In this document: piece by piece, positions 1-11,667 of the stretch
Numbering within the stretch: the first letter of the stretch is position 1
Layout of the letters: each line of letters begins with the position of its first letter
Assembly: GCA_021234155.1 (NCBI GenBank)
Contig: JAJEKV010000028.1
Location: forward strand, 12,662,134 to 12,726,133
Direction of reading: 5' to 3'
Length of the DNA: 64,000 nt
Source: Isoetes taiwanensis
Taxonomy: Eukaryota; Streptophyta; Lycopodiopsida; Isoetales; Isoetaceae
Position numbers and translations under genes: made by a program
The notes under the pieces: generated by a model
What the model saw: the letters and a program-made list of their open reading frames with translations, nothing else
Database searches by the model: none
Told to the model about the DNA's origin: nothing

Positions 1-53
1 ACTCCAATTTTGATGAATTTGACGTTGTTGGGAAGATCCTTTTTAATCTATAA

Positions 54-82
54 CTAGAAACGTGTGCCCGGCGATGCCGGGC
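54..82 (-). mobile_element. Helitron-like 3' terminus
   Basis: On the minus strand a perfect 7-bp hairpin (GCCCGGC, loop ATC, GCCGGGC; 82-66) is followed after 8 nt by CTAG (57-54) and then a T. A GC-rich hairpin a few bases upstream of CTRR, inserted before T, is the standard Helitron 3' end. The element body would lie to the right. No convincing 5' TC end was found, so its length is unknown. The same place in copy B (about 19150-19183) is garbled. Confidence 0.5.
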
Positions 83-617
83 ATTAGTTATGGACGTGTG
101 ATGAATAGACGTAAGAATAAAATTTGTAAATATAAATGTGTCCATAGATACAATGGAATGTAAATTGTGAAGGGTTTAGGGAGGCTGGACATTAACCATA
201 GGTGCATGGAGTGGGTAGGAATATGCTAATGTGTAGGACAAAATAGAATGGGCAGATGAAGGAGTGCATAGATGGAATTGGATTATATAGAGTTTATGGT
301 ATTATTGTTTGTGATGATTTTGTATTTTGTGGATACATATCCAATGCATAGCAAAACACAATTGCAATTTGAAATTGAATATTGACATTGTAGAGACATC
401 TAATCATAGTGGATATGTGTTGTGTTAGATGTTTGTGGGTATATTTGTGCACACACTTTTTTATTATATTGCTCTTTACTTTGGCTCAAATGAAGGAAAG
501 ATCGGCCAATGTTAGCAATACTTGATATCCAATATGATTCCGGGATAGAAAAATTAAACAAATAGATAAATAAAATCAAGATCCTGTCTTTTCTATAAGA
601 GAATCAAGATCCTATCT
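83..617. other. AT-rich DNA with no recognised gene
   Basis: No coding signal, RNA gene or clear element ends were recognised between the two Helitron-like termini. It may be the body of a short Helitron whose 3' end is at 54-82. The same DNA is present at about 19185-19720 in copy B. Confidence 0.4.
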
Positions 618-647
618 CTAGTAAATGTGTGCCCGACGTTGCTGGGC
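618..647 (-). mobile_element. Helitron-like 3' terminus, second
   Basis: Minus-strand hairpin GCCCAGC, loop AAC, GTCGGGC (647-631) followed after 9 nt by CTAG (621-618). The stem has one wobble and one mismatch. The following base is A rather than the expected T, so support is weaker than at 54-82. It shares the motif layout of the other termini in this window, suggesting one family. Confidence 0.4.
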
Positions 648-1425
648 TAATGTCCTAGCATCTGTTTTTGCTCGCCCTTTAACGTCCATATGTGCAACTT
701 TGACAACAATGCATGTTGATATTGGCGAGAATGGACATTATTTGCTTTCGTAATTATTTTTGTTATTGAAATTATCTAATTACAGTATCAAACTTTGTGT
801 TTATGGATTTCAAAAGAGAAAACAATGCCTTATATGGAATGTGGTAGACAATGAAATTTACGTTGCCACGCTAATGTCTTGTCTTTGTGGTTTCACTTGA
901 CATTTAATAGATATGAAAAACACAAATTTTCATCTTGGTTTTAAAGAAGTATAGCTTGCTTGAAAATTGGCCCTTCGGCTTGAGAATCACCTTTTCATTT
1001 TTGAATGGAGATGGATAATCAGCTATTTTGAAGCAGTTATAACACCCTCCTTCTGAGAACATCACAGTTAAGACCATATATGTGCAACTTCTGAGAACAT
1101 CACAGGTTGATGCTTGCAAGAATGGTCATGATTTGCTTATGTATATATTTTGGTTGTTGAAATTGTCTAACGACAGTATCATCATTGTATTAACTTTGCG
1201 TTTGAAAGATAGAATTTCGTCCCGGCGTTTCAGAGGTTCCAACGTTGACACGCCCTAGTGGAGGTAAGTCTGCACTTTAATAAGCATGCGCTTTAATAAT
1301 TTCCTAACGCAATGTCAGCGCCTACAATATGTGCTGCATGTACTTGACTGTAGACAAAACAAAAAGTGGGAGGGAGAATGCATAACATTTATTCGTATCA
1401 CTTTCTATTTCAAATTATTGCTTTT

Positions 1426-1501
1426 GACTTATGTTCAGGAAAATAAAAATCGTTAAGTCATTGGACTTATGTTCAGGAAAATAAAAATCGTTAAGTCATT
1501 G
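1426..1501. repeat. Exact 38-bp tandem duplication
   Basis: Two head-to-tail copies of a 38-bp unit beginning gacttatgttcagg, at 1426-1463 and 1464-1501. Copy B has a degraded version near 20504-20575. It sits in otherwise featureless DNA. Confidence 0.9.
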
Positions 1502-3451
1502 CAACCTCCATTTTATTTTTCAAGCACATTTCATTTTACAGAAGCTTAGCAATGGCATTATCCTTTAGAATAATAATCAATAAAATTTCCCCCCGAATCA
1601 AAAGTATAACTTGAGCTTTTATAAGACTGCCAATTTAGTATTCACTGTTGCTAAGATATCGAAGTTCGCAGCTGCCCAAGCATGTCAAACTTGTACAACT
1701 GGATGCTCTTATGGCCTTGCACAAATAATAGCAAAGACAAAGAGCCTAAAACGAAGGCACATCCATACAACTCAAAGGTCATAGAAAATGGTAGATTGCA
1801 AGGATTTGAGCCCTGATATGTCATACCATTATAGCAAACATAACGAACTCAATAAAGCAAACCTTTCACTGAGCTTGCACCTTCCTCATATAGCGAGAAA
1901 AGAAGATAATAAAAAAATGGCATGTATGACAAAACTGCTTTGGCAAATCTAGCAATACCAGTGACTGCTATATGCCAGTTAGGATCACAATTTGAAAATT
2001 GGCTTTGAGCTAGTAAATTAAGCACATACTGCTCAGCAAAAGTATGGCAGTGTTTGCGGAAAGTAGGAGGGGCATGCAACCAGACCACTTAAGGTTTAAA
2101 GCGTCAAATATGCCCCCCTAGCTTAGTCTTGTAGAAGTGAAAGTAAGCTTGAAGCCCTGGCATGTACAGATGAAACTTGCAACTGCAAAGGGGATAACTA
2201 TTAGCCAAGCACATTAAATAACAAATTACAAAGAAGCTCCTGAGACCTCTGTTGTTTGAAGCCAGCTACTTGTTCTTAGTGCCAACGCATGCACCTAATA
2301 AGAAGAACCACATTGCCTGTGCTCTATGCTGCTTCAACTTGCTTTGAAGATGGATTTGCTCTTAAAGTCTTTAAACATCAAAACCTAAAGTAAGCAAAGG
2401 AGGCCTGAAGGTTAATAAAAAATATTGAAACATTCTTGTAAAATTGGATATGAGCAAAATGCTTATGGATCTCTAAGTGTCTGCAGTTATGCATGAAAAT
2501 ATGTATGCCATATATGTGCATTATGCATGCCATAAATGTGCATGCTAGTGTGCAGGCCACGTTATAAAAGAACAACTCATAAAATGTGCATGTGCTATAT
2601 CTACTTTGAAGTGCAGTGCAGACGAATACCTTCACCTTCAGACGTTTATTCCTAGTATGCCATCCAAGATAGCCTGCAGAAAGTCGAGGATTACATGCAT
2701 GATCAAATGATAGAAGAAAACTGATAAGACGTCAAAATAGAACACCTTGCTTTGAAAATCCAACTGCAACCTATAGAGATTAGCATCAGAAACACAAACT
2801 ATTAATAAAGATGTAGTTAAAGATGCTTCCGGACATCTTACCGTAGTTAGTTACTATGCTCTTATACACCTAATTTTGAACATAAAATTTTTACTGTCTA
2901 CCACATCATGCAGAGCTGTTAGAGATGCAACTAAACAAAACCAGAGTTTGGGACTACTTTGATAAACGGTAATGGGAAGGCCACATGAGTTTAATATAAA
3001 AAATTTCGCTACAATAAAGGGGCCAGATCAGAGCCATATCCTTGCAGACGCTAGATTAAGCCGAGCAGTCAAAGCAAAACAAAGAAATTCCAAATCCCGG
3101 GCTGTAGTTAAATAGCAGTTAGCTCTATCAAGCCTACTTTAAGAACTTCTGTAAAACGTAATCTGCACAAAAGACCATGCATATTGAGAAACCTGCTGGT
3201 AAACCAGCTCATATAATGAGAAATTGACTCTTGAGTGTCCCAAGATGTCTATCATGGTCCAAAGAGCAAGATCATTCAGAACGGAAGAATTACCTTATGG
3301 GAATAGAAACTTCCACTGGGGAAAAACCCCCTCTAGTTGCGGGAACTTCTGCACTGGAGCTAAATGAGTTATAACTTAGTGAAGAGGAGACAGCATGGAT
3401 GTAAGTACAATTAGTACTTCTTAAAGGTGCAGATGTGATACATGGTGACAT
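1502..3451. other. Non-coding DNA 3' of the GT37 fragment
   Basis: AT-rich stretch without convincing coding sequence on either strand. It lies downstream, in minus-strand sense, of the fucosyltransferase-like exons and may hold 3' exons, introns or UTR too decayed to recognise. It contains runs of ATGCAT-type alternating sequence around 2485-2545. No terminal repeats were seen. Confidence 0.4.
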
Positions 3452-3727
3452 CTAGCCTTGTAGTGTATTAACTTTGATTTTGAAGAAGACGGTATAGATG
3501 GTCATCACAATATCTTCCCATAACATAAATGCCAACACCAAAGTCAACTTGTTCATGTGTTGTAGACAAATTGTCCAATTTCTTGTACTGACAGAAGTTC
3601 CCTGCATATCAGGTTGCATCCACGGCTCTAGTTCTGCCTTCCTTGATTTTGTGCTATGCAGGCCAGGCATCCTATTTGCAGCATCATCCAGAAGATGTGG
3701 TAGATACCTTCTATAAATCAATTCCAT
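3452..3727 (-). pseudogene. Possible further exon of the GT37 fragment
   Basis: An open frame of 91 codons directly follows, in minus-strand sense, the recognised GT37 exon and a plausible splice donor at 3803/3802. A stretch reading WEDIVMTIYTVF loosely recalls the C-terminal segment of GT37 enzymes that precedes the STFGYVA-type motif, but the match is weak and no diagnostic residue is certain. The counterpart in copy B (about 22530-22805) is broken at CAG/CTG sites. It may be intronic or unrelated. Confidence 0.25.
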
Positions 3728-3803
3728 GCAAGTCTATATTTAGCACTCGGAAGTGTATTTATAGATTCTGACAGGATCTCTATTAGCAAATATGAAATTT
3801 TAC

Positions 3804-4471
3804 CAGATTGGTGGAGTTTAGGGCTCTTGGCATCAGCCTGTTTGCCCATGCGCAGGCTGTAACCCTTGAATTGATCAGTCTATTCATGTCTTTAAAGTGT
3901 GAAGCCTCTCCTCTGTACCTTACTTGCATGCCTACAAATCTATCTGCATTCTTTATGTACAGATCATTAATTTTTTCTACCCTTTCCCACACTGAATTTG
4001 CAGGAAGCATCACAGATCTCAACAAATATGTAAGTGCCATCGTATCAGGAAACATTGCCTCTAAAAGAGGTCTAAACTCTGGAATGGTAAAGATCTTTGG
4101 CAAAAAATACAGACAACCACCAAATTTTAGCCAAGGAACATCCTTCAACAGCTCTTGTTCTGTACTACAGTTAGACTCTGCCATCAGGCTGCCAGTCATT
4201 GGTAAGGACTGCAGCATAGTGTGAAGTTAATCTTGTACCATTTTTGGCAGCTTGATCCATGGCCCCAATTATATCTTCACGCTTAGTCCAGATCTTAGAT
4301 GTGAGTACTGAGTTATCTTCTAATTTCCATGAAGAACCAACAAACGGTTCACACATAATAGCAGGTACGTTTGTCGTGGCAGGGATGAGCACAACCCTCT
4401 TTGTTAGAATACCATAAAATACACTTGAAATGAAAAAATGTGCCTTATTTCCTAACCCGTTACCTGCTACA
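3804..4471 (-). pseudogene. GT37 fucosyltransferase exon, interrupted (copy A)
   Basis: Reading leftward from the retrotransposon edge the frame gives AGNGLGNK, then YGILTKRVVLIP, MCEPFVGSSW, and after a frame change KDVPWLKFGG, VWERV and VGMQVRYRG. These match, in order, the conserved blocks of plant GT37 enzymes (xyloglucan alpha-1,2-fucosyltransferase family, Golgi): the GLGN block, RVLL block, CEPF-GSSW block, VPWL block and the G-x-Q-x-R nucleotide-sugar motif. The exon appears to end at a donor GTAAAA at 3803. A frame change near 4180, in a CAG-rich spot, joins the two halves and may be a base-calling error. The 5' side is cut off by the gypsy LTR at 4472. Family assignment is firm; the exact subclade and substrate are not. 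Confidence 0.75.
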
Positions 4472-5058
4472 TGGGTTTGGGAACTCCTGTAAGACAGCCC
4501 TCTGTGAGGACTCGTGGATCTAACAGGAGAATCCGGGAGCTATGTCACGCGGGATTTGCAAGAAAAGAACAAGGAAAAGAGAACAGAACAAAAAAGAGAA
4601 CAAGGAGATCACAACAATAAGAACAACTTCCTTGATGTCAATGAAGATACATGAGCTCTCGCAATAGAGAGAAAACTGAAGTGAGACAAGACTCAAAACT
4701 CATCTAAAAACTCATGTGCTAACTCTACTCATATATATAGTACAATGGCCTTTGGCCCAATATAGACACTCTGACTAATCTAGGTCTTGAATTCACGGAA
4801 GGAGGCCTGATTTGAGGAATGCTTGGCGGTGCCTCTTGAAGTGCACGAATCACGCCGACGCCGACCTTGAGCAGGTGGACGGGCCGTCACTTGTCTGAGC
4901 ATCGCCTCTTGGTAGCAGACGCGGGCTTTGACTGCGTGGTCTGCTGCTTGGTCTTTTGCTGGGCCTTTGACGACTGACCCGTGCCTGTCTCTAGATCCTT
5001 GGACTTGACTTGGTCCGTCGTATGCATGAATAGTCCCTGCAGGAGGCACGGACTAACA
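4472..5058 (-). repeat. 3' LTR of gypsy copy A
   Basis: Pairs with 15003-15568. On the minus strand it starts TGTTAGTCC at 5058, directly after the polypurine tract, and ends CCCA at 4472. A TATA-like run lies at 4731-4739. It keeps an 11-bp segment next to the TATA run (ctctactcat) that the 5' LTR lacks. Confidence 0.85.
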
Positions 5059-5071
5059 CTCCCCCACCAAA
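5059..5071 (-). promoter_or_regulatory. Polypurine tract, gypsy copy A
   Basis: Minus strand TTTGGTGGGGGAG immediately before the 3' LTR start TGTTAG. This is the expected plus-strand primer for reverse transcription and fixes the element's orientation. Confidence 0.8.
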
Positions 5072-5086
5072 TGACACTCGAGTGTG

Positions 5087-8073
5087 AAGAAATGGAGGAA
5101 GTGTTTCCGAGGGCGGGAATCCAACAGTTTGAAAGTGATCCTCCCGGGAATGAGGACGGGCGCCATTATGGTAAGTGCCAATGAGGTCTTGGCGTGTCTG
5201 AAGAGCATCAGGAGTGTTGAGCCCAAGGGAAGGATCTCGCATCAATAAGAAATTTAGAGCACCATGTCTTCCGTGGCGGCATATGTGCTTCCGGAAGGAA
5301 CAAACCGGCATTCCATGAGAAGGCAAGTCAGACCGGCAGCAATCGACGTGGCATTCGGGTTGCGATAAAAAAATGGGGCGCTTTGCCGATTTAAAGAGCT
5401 TACCGGGATGCATTTGAGAGCAGCACACCGAAGCCTTGATCCGGTGAATGGAAGGATGGGGTGAGGTGGCGACGATTCCCGCAAGAAGGTATCAAGGCCA
5501 TGAAGAGCATCGGCCCAGTCGTTTGCCAACCACGCTCATTAGCAATATAGATCCAATTTGCGGTGTTTTCCAAGGTTGCACCATCTTTCCCACTCGGAGG
5601 CGTTGGACAAAGCGGGGATCCCACCAAGATCCGTCGAGATGCGGGAGGAGTCCACCCAGCGTGGCCATCCATGACCTTCGTTCAAAAGGGGAGGCGCCAA
5701 TCGAGGTGAGGAACCTGGGCGTGGAGGGACACCCGGTGAAGCATATGGAGAGGGAGCCATGCCCGGTGGGGCGTGGGCTCTTGCCCGCCTCCCCCTATGT
5801 CTGAACAAGGTGGGGATCAAAGAGCTTTGCACCACCGTCCCACTCGAGAGAGAGCTGAGTATATATAGGAGGACTATCCTGCCCAAGTGGATGCTTGCCT
5901 TGCTATCCAGAAGAGCACGCAATTGATTGTAGCCGGCCAAATGCTGCATATAAACTTGGGCAAATGGAAGATCCTCAGGATGTCCAAGATTCTTCCGCAC
6001 CTGTTCCAGCGTTTCGGCTTGCCATAGAGGTAAATGATGAGCAAGCTCAGGCATGTACTCCTGATGAAGAGCGTGTGTCCTATCATGATCGCCTATCATG
6101 ATCGGACAGATATGGGTTGTTGGCAACCATTGAATCTGTGAGTCACCCTGAAAGTTCTGATGTGGCCCATCACGAAATTTGTCTTGTGTATCAGCCAGAT
6201 AGAAGTCATGGAAAATGTACGCCATCGGCTGAGCAACTCTGAAGGTTATCAAATCCGGATCTTCACAGTGAATGAGGTCAAAGACTAAAAGGGCGCAGAG
6301 TAAACCTTTGTCTTCAACGGAGAGGTCTGGCCAGATCCAAAGAAAATCCGGCGGCGCAGGGTGGACATCAACGGGACCATCGGCTGCATACCACTTCAGA
6401 AGAAAGAGGTGCCGGCGGGCAACCACATAATCGAGATAACTGGAAGGAATAGGGAAGTCGACTGGCATGTTGAGGGCGATGGTAATGTAGCCTTCTTGTT
6501 TGGTTTGGGCCTCATCAGTGATGACCGAATGACTTGTTGTAGTCTGTTGTTCGAGGTCACGGATCCGTTCTCCTTTTCTAACGTAGGCGGGACTGATCAC
6601 GGACCCGTTTTTGAGGAAGCATGGCATGTGAAGAGGATTGCCCAGGAGGATTGAGTCAGAGCGTGGCAATCTCTGCGTCATCAATAATTTTCTGTTTTTG
6701 AGAAGCTGATCTTGGAGAGGCATGAGCCGAGAGGTCAGCGTGGACAGCTGAGCTTCTAAAGAGGTGATTCGAGAATCAATGTTGGTGGAGGTCCTCGAAC
6801 TTACCGGCGGTAATTCCGAAAAGCTCAACATACAAGGTATTGAGTTTCCCAAAGTCTTTCTCCTTATCGCTCAAAAGGGTATCCTTGACTTTGACGTGCT
6901 CCAGTAATTCCTGAATGGAGGTTTGCAACTGAGCCTGTTGATCAGCAAGCAGGCTGTTTTGATCTTGGGCAGTCTTGAGAGCTTCACGGGCCTCTAACAG
7001 AGCCTCGTGCTTTTCTTGAAGTTTGTCCTCCAGAGTTTGAACTTGTGCATTGGCAGCTTGAAGGTCTCTGTGAACGGCATCTGAGGCCTCCAGGGACGCT
7101 TGAACACCATTCATGAGAGTGTCCTATGATTCTTGTAACTTCAGGGTCGCGGCAGAACATCCCCGCCCGGTATTGATACGTGTCGGCGAGGATGTGGAGG
7201 TGCAGGGCCTTGTTGCTGCCTTGTCTGAGATGTTTGAGAGACATGACTGGAAGTTGAGGGCGCAGTTTCAGTGGAGGAAGAGGAAACAGTGACATGCGTG
7301 GCCTGGTTTTGAACATGCCCAGAAGAAGAAGGGCGTGAAGTGCCAGCCGGTGGATTTTGAGGAAGGGAATGAAGGGACTGCTGAGTGGAAGCATGAGAAA
7401 CAGAAGGTGAGGGAGGAAGGTAACGACGAATGATGGCTTGAAGATGGCCACCCACTGAGGCTTCAAAGACAGAGGAGGGGGCAGCTCGAATTCGGTCGAC
7501 TTCATGAAGGAGGCGATAAAACAACAGCTGTGGCCAATCAATATGGTGGTTGGAGCGGATGGCTGTGATCACCATATTATAGAACGGCTTATTGATATGG
7601 GTGTTCTTGATAGAATACCCAAGCAATTTGCGCCACAGAAACTTGACAAAAGTGTCATGGCTTTTGGCAATATTGGTGAGGCGATGCATGTTGGCTTGAT
7701 AAGCAGGAGCGCCAAACTGAGTGACATCTATGTCCTGTAAGGCAGCCCAAGATAAAGAAGGGGTTTGCAAAGGAATATGAAATACCTCAGAAATCAGGGG
7801 CTGAGTAAGCAAAATGGTGGTGCCATCGACCACAGTAGCATATCCGTTCGGGCTGTTGAAGATGTGAGCGATGAACTGTTTCAATTGTTCTGGATTTGGG
7901 GCCGGGAGGTCCATTTGCGAGAATTCATAAAGCTGCTGGCGTTCCGCGACTTCCCGATTCGGACCAACAAGGGCCTCGCGAAAGGTGGGTGTCGAGAAAG
8001 ACACAGACTCGAAAGAAGCCGGATTCCTTGGAGCAGAAGCTTGAAGAGTAGGAAATTTGGGTGCAGTAGCCAT
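5087..8073 (-). pseudogene. Accessory ORF3 between pol and 3' LTR (copy A)
   Basis: About 3 kb of sense-strand coding sequence broken into several frames. It starts at an ATG at 8073 (MATAPKFPTLQ, same start in copy B). The N-terminal third contains WRKLLGYSIKNTHINKPFYN and resembles the plant-transposon-associated domain found in other plant retroelements. The middle (7114-6776) is a long coiled coil rich in Leu, Glu and Gln. The C-terminal part (about 6600-5400, with WYAADGPVDVH and QVYMQHLAGYNQLRALL) matches nothing I recognise. The position matches the env-like slot of Athila-type elements, but no signal peptide or clear membrane segment is seen. A second copy is at 24156-27144. Function unknown. 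Confidence 0.6.
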
Positions 8074-8573
8074 GACAAAGAGCGTCGGAAAGGAGCAGGG
8101 AGAATGCGCTTGAGAAGTCTGATTGCGGAGAGCGGAAGACGAAACGCAGAGAGGCGAAAAGGTTTTAGGGCGCACAAGTGTTGGTGAAGGGGCATGATGA
8201 GGATGAACCAGCAACCGTTGATGATGCCAGGTGGCGACAGATGCGGAGGAGGCGATTGAGGGGCAAAATTTTGGCTAAGTCCCCAAACGGTTAAAGGGAG
8301 AAGCAATGAACGGTGGCGATGAGACGTAAGGGAATGATCTGATGTGACAGCTGTCAAAAGGACACACCTTAATGTGCGACGGGCGTGAAAAGAAGGAAGG
8401 TCATTTAATGCTGGCAACTCGAAGTGGGATATCATTAAAACGAAGGTGTCAGAAGGTACCATGGCTAGATATGCGGTGGGAGAAAAGATTCTGGAATTAG
8501 AAAGAGCCTTGCATTGCGAACACGTTGGCGAATTGTCTGATTGGTCCACGTCGACAGGGAGGTCCTCGGTTGG

Positions 8574-8905
8574 CTATATAAGACGAACAGTGGGTGAAGC
8601 TGAGACACCCCATGGCACTCAGTATGTCTGCGGCTGGACTTCACGACAAGTGCACCATGCCGTCTAACTGCCTGGAGAGGATTACATGCAAGATGGACTG
8701 CTTGGACCTGTGGAGGTGCCACAACCGTGGCATTGCCATGGATGGGTAGTGTGCAGGGATGGCTGAGCATCCCGATCCCCTTACCAACGGGATGGAGGTG
8801 GTGATTCACCTGCGCTGGGATCGGGAGCAGAACTACTACCACATCCTGCGTATCACCTCTGCTCCAAACCCGGAGCAGAGGGTTTTTCTCCTTAGGATTT
8901 TGTAA
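8574..8905 (+). CDS. Antisense small ORF with TATA box (copy A)
   Basis: Plus-strand ORF running opposite to the element, in the gap between pol and ORF3. A TATA box CTATATAAG at 8574-8582 stands 38 bp before ATG 8612. The frame runs 98 codons to TAA 8903-8905, with one internal TAG near codon 46 where copy B has TGG. The predicted peptide has a Cys-rich N-half (six Cys, among them CHNRGIAMDG context) and a charged C-half with REQNYYHILRI. Extra ORFs, some antisense, are known in the Tat branch of plant Ty3/gypsy elements. I do not recognise this protein. Expression is inference. Confidence 0.5.
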
Positions 8906-9001
8906 ATAGGGCACTGCCCATAGAGCGACGCTCATAGCGGAAATAGGTGGGCTCTGCCCTCATTTTGTAAAAATTTGCCTCTATAATATAAATATGCGTC
9001 T

Positions 9002-10432
9002 TTAGTCACCATCTGTGGAGTCAATTTCTGATGTTGCATCTGGTGTATGACTGTCTGTATTTGTTGCATGAAATTGTTTGAGGCGAAAGCCATTAACCAG
9101 TGTAGGTAATGGAGTGCCATCTAGTTCGGCCAGCTTGAAAACACTGGATTGCACAACTTGAATGATTTGATACGAACCAAGCCAACGAAACTTTAACTTG
9201 CCCGGAAAATTTTTGTAACGAGAATCATAAAGAAGAACCAAATCACCTTCTTTGAATGTTTTTGTCTTAAGACGTTTGTCATGTAAAGATTTTTGCAGCT
9301 GTTGTCCATGAAGAACACGAATGTAAGCATCGCGCCTAAGTTCATCCAACTGTTCCAATTGATAAACCCTTTCCTTGAGTGCAGCAGGTGGATTATGGGC
9401 GGTAGCAAGTTGAAAACGGAGAGTTGGAAGAATATATTCAAAAGGCATGAGAGCTTCTTGACCATAAACCAGTTTGAAGGGAGTGTGACCAGTAGCTATT
9501 TTGAAACTAGTGTTGTAAGCCCAAAGAACAGTAGGCAACTTGTCCTGCCAATCTGTTCGCGAAGCGTCACAAATTTTCTTGAGAACTGTGATGAGTGTTT
9601 TGTTGGTACTTGCAGCCAAGCCATTGCCTTGAGGATAATAGGGTGTACTCTTGCGGTGTTGGATGTGAAGATAATCCGTCAGCTCTTTGATAGTATGATT
9701 GACAAAATGCACGCCACGATCACTAACAAGTTCCGTGGGACAACCAAAACGCGTGATGATATGCGTGTAGAGGACCTTTGGCCGTCTTGGCGGCGTTGTT
9801 GTCCGAAGTGCAAGCAAGCTTCGCCCATTTGGTAGCATAATCCGTGATGACCAGAATATAGCGGCACGGGTGTGCCGCGTAGGGTGGGTCCATGGGCCCC
9901 ACAAAATCCATTCCCCATTTGGTTTGAAGGGATGTGGCGTGGCGGCCGGCGTCAAGGGCGAGGCGTCACGGGCGTGGGCTTTCCCCACACGTAGGGCGAG
10001 GGCGTCACACGCATGCGAGCATAAGCGTGGGCATCTTTGAAGAGCGTGGGCCAGAAGTATCCTGCCAGAAGAATTTTGCGTGCCGTAGCGTCACCACTAA
10101 AATGACCACCACCAAGCCCATCGTGGGCTTGTCGAACGATATCGGGCACCTCATGAGGGAGGACACAACGTCTGAGGACCATGTCTTTGCCGCGTTTGTA
10201 CAAATGGCCGGCAACCATGGTATAGTCGCGGACCTCTCTGGGAAACTGACGGTGGCGAGGCGAAGCACCTGGAGAGAAAGCCGTCGGATCGGGAGGAAGA
10301 GCACTAGTGAGAAGATATTGCTGAAAGTTATGAAACCAATGGGGCGTGGCCGTGACCAGGAATAATTGAGCGTCTGGAAAGGCATCAGAAACACCCGTCG
10401 ACGGGTCATCCGTGTGGATGCGTGAAAGATAA
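9002..10432 (-). pseudogene. Pol: integrase domain, gypsy copy A
   Basis: Contains the HHCC-type N-terminal region (LPHEVPDIVRQAHDGLGGGH), the DDE core and a C-terminal region ending near VNGFRLKQFHA. In the core, TPYYPQGNG is followed by LAAST where family members have an A-E pair; the third catalytic residue (Glu) is Ala (codon GCA, complement at 9612-9614). The core start (9980-9760) is shredded by one-base changes at CAG/CTG sites. The C-terminal 300 residues are clean. Stop at 9002. Confidence 0.8.
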
Positions 10433-11667
10433 TCAGGCACCACAATGAGACTTGCCTGCCTTATGAACGATTTCGAAGGGAGCGAATTCTTGCAGAAGAG
10501 GGACCCAACGAGCAATTCGGCCCGTGGGCGTGGCTTTGTTGATCAAATAAAGAAGAGCTTGATGGTCAACAAAGAACTTAATCTGGCTACCCAACAGATA
10601 ATGTCTGAAACGTTGGACACAGAAAACTAAACCCAAAGCTTCGTTAAAGGTGGCGAATAGTTGCGCTTCGGCGGGATTGAGTTTCCGGCTGGCATAACGG
10701 ATTAGTTTATCCGTGGTTTCATCATAGGCCTGAGAGAAAACAGCACCAATGGCAAAAGCAGAGACATCTACATGAACGTGGAAAGGCTTGTCCCATTGAG
10801 GAGGAACAAGGACCGGGCTGAGTAAATGCGACTTCAACCGGCGACTTCCGGCAGGGAATTCCAAGCCCAAGTGGATTCATCACCCGTAAGTTTATGAATG
10901 GGGTCAGCTATAGGCGCAAGTCCGGGAATGAAGGTGGAATAGTAATTGACCTTACCGGGAAGGAGGCGTGTCTCTTTGATATTAGATGGTGCGTGAGCTT
11001 CGGGACACAACCCCGATTTTAGCGGGATCCGTGGTGATGCCTTCTTCTTGACCACATGACCCAACGAGCGCTGAGGTGATGCGAAAGTGCACTTCTCGAG
11101 GATTGAGACTAATGCCGGACTCATCACATTTTTGAAAGAAAAGCTCCAATTTGTCCAAGTGATCATCCATGGAGTCAGAGGCGAAAAAAAGCATCTTGGA
11201 AGATCTCGAAGAAAAAAAGTTTATCCTTCATGAAGTCTTGAAAGGCGGGAGGCATGATCTTGGCCCGAAAGGTTGAAGGAGAGTTTGACAAACCAAAGGG
11301 ACCACCTTGTAGGCAAAAAGTGCCCCGGGGTGGTGAAGGTAGTTTGAGTTGATCTTCTTGCTTGATAGAAATTTGATTGTACCCGAAAAACCATCCATGA
11401 AAGAGTACATCTCATGACCAGCAACTTCTTCAAGAACACAGTGGATGAAGGAAGCGGAAAGTGATCACGCTCGCGTGGCTTGATTGAGTTTCTCGTAATC
11501 CGCCAAATCGCGGATCTTACCATTGTGTTTGAGAGCAATGACAATGGGGCTCACCCACTCGAGAATGTTTGACCTCATAAATCGGGCCCGCAGACCAAAG
11601 AGTTTGTCAATTTCGGCCTTGGCCGGCGGTCCGCGGTAATTAGGGTTGAGCTTTTGTCTTGTCGTTG
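10433..11667 (-). pseudogene. Pol: RT and RNase H, gypsy copy A
   Basis: Reverse transcriptase blocks are recognisable (LNPNY, WVSPIVIALKHNGKIR, YSFMDGFSG) but interrupted by many frameshifts that copy B lacks. RNase H (10870-10433) is clean: HVHVDVSAFAIGAVFSQ, YASRKLN and RFRHYLLGSQIKFFVDHQAL. The active-site YxDD is replaced by FQDA (complement 11190-11201). A UAG at 11670-11668 separates this part from the protease. Confidence 0.8.

Noticed and set aside
3808-4224. Plus-strand 138-codon frame
   Set aside because: Shadow of the GT37 exon on the minus strand, which has clear family motifs.
8446-8667. Plus-strand 73-codon frame overlapping the antisense TATA box
   Set aside because: It runs through the TATA box and is a different frame from the antisense ORF; its composition looks like a shadow of the sequence, and no start context or conservation supports it.
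9293-9835. Plus-strand 180-codon frame
   Set aside because: It is the reverse complement of the clean integrase coding sequence, where strong codon bias keeps the opposite strand open.
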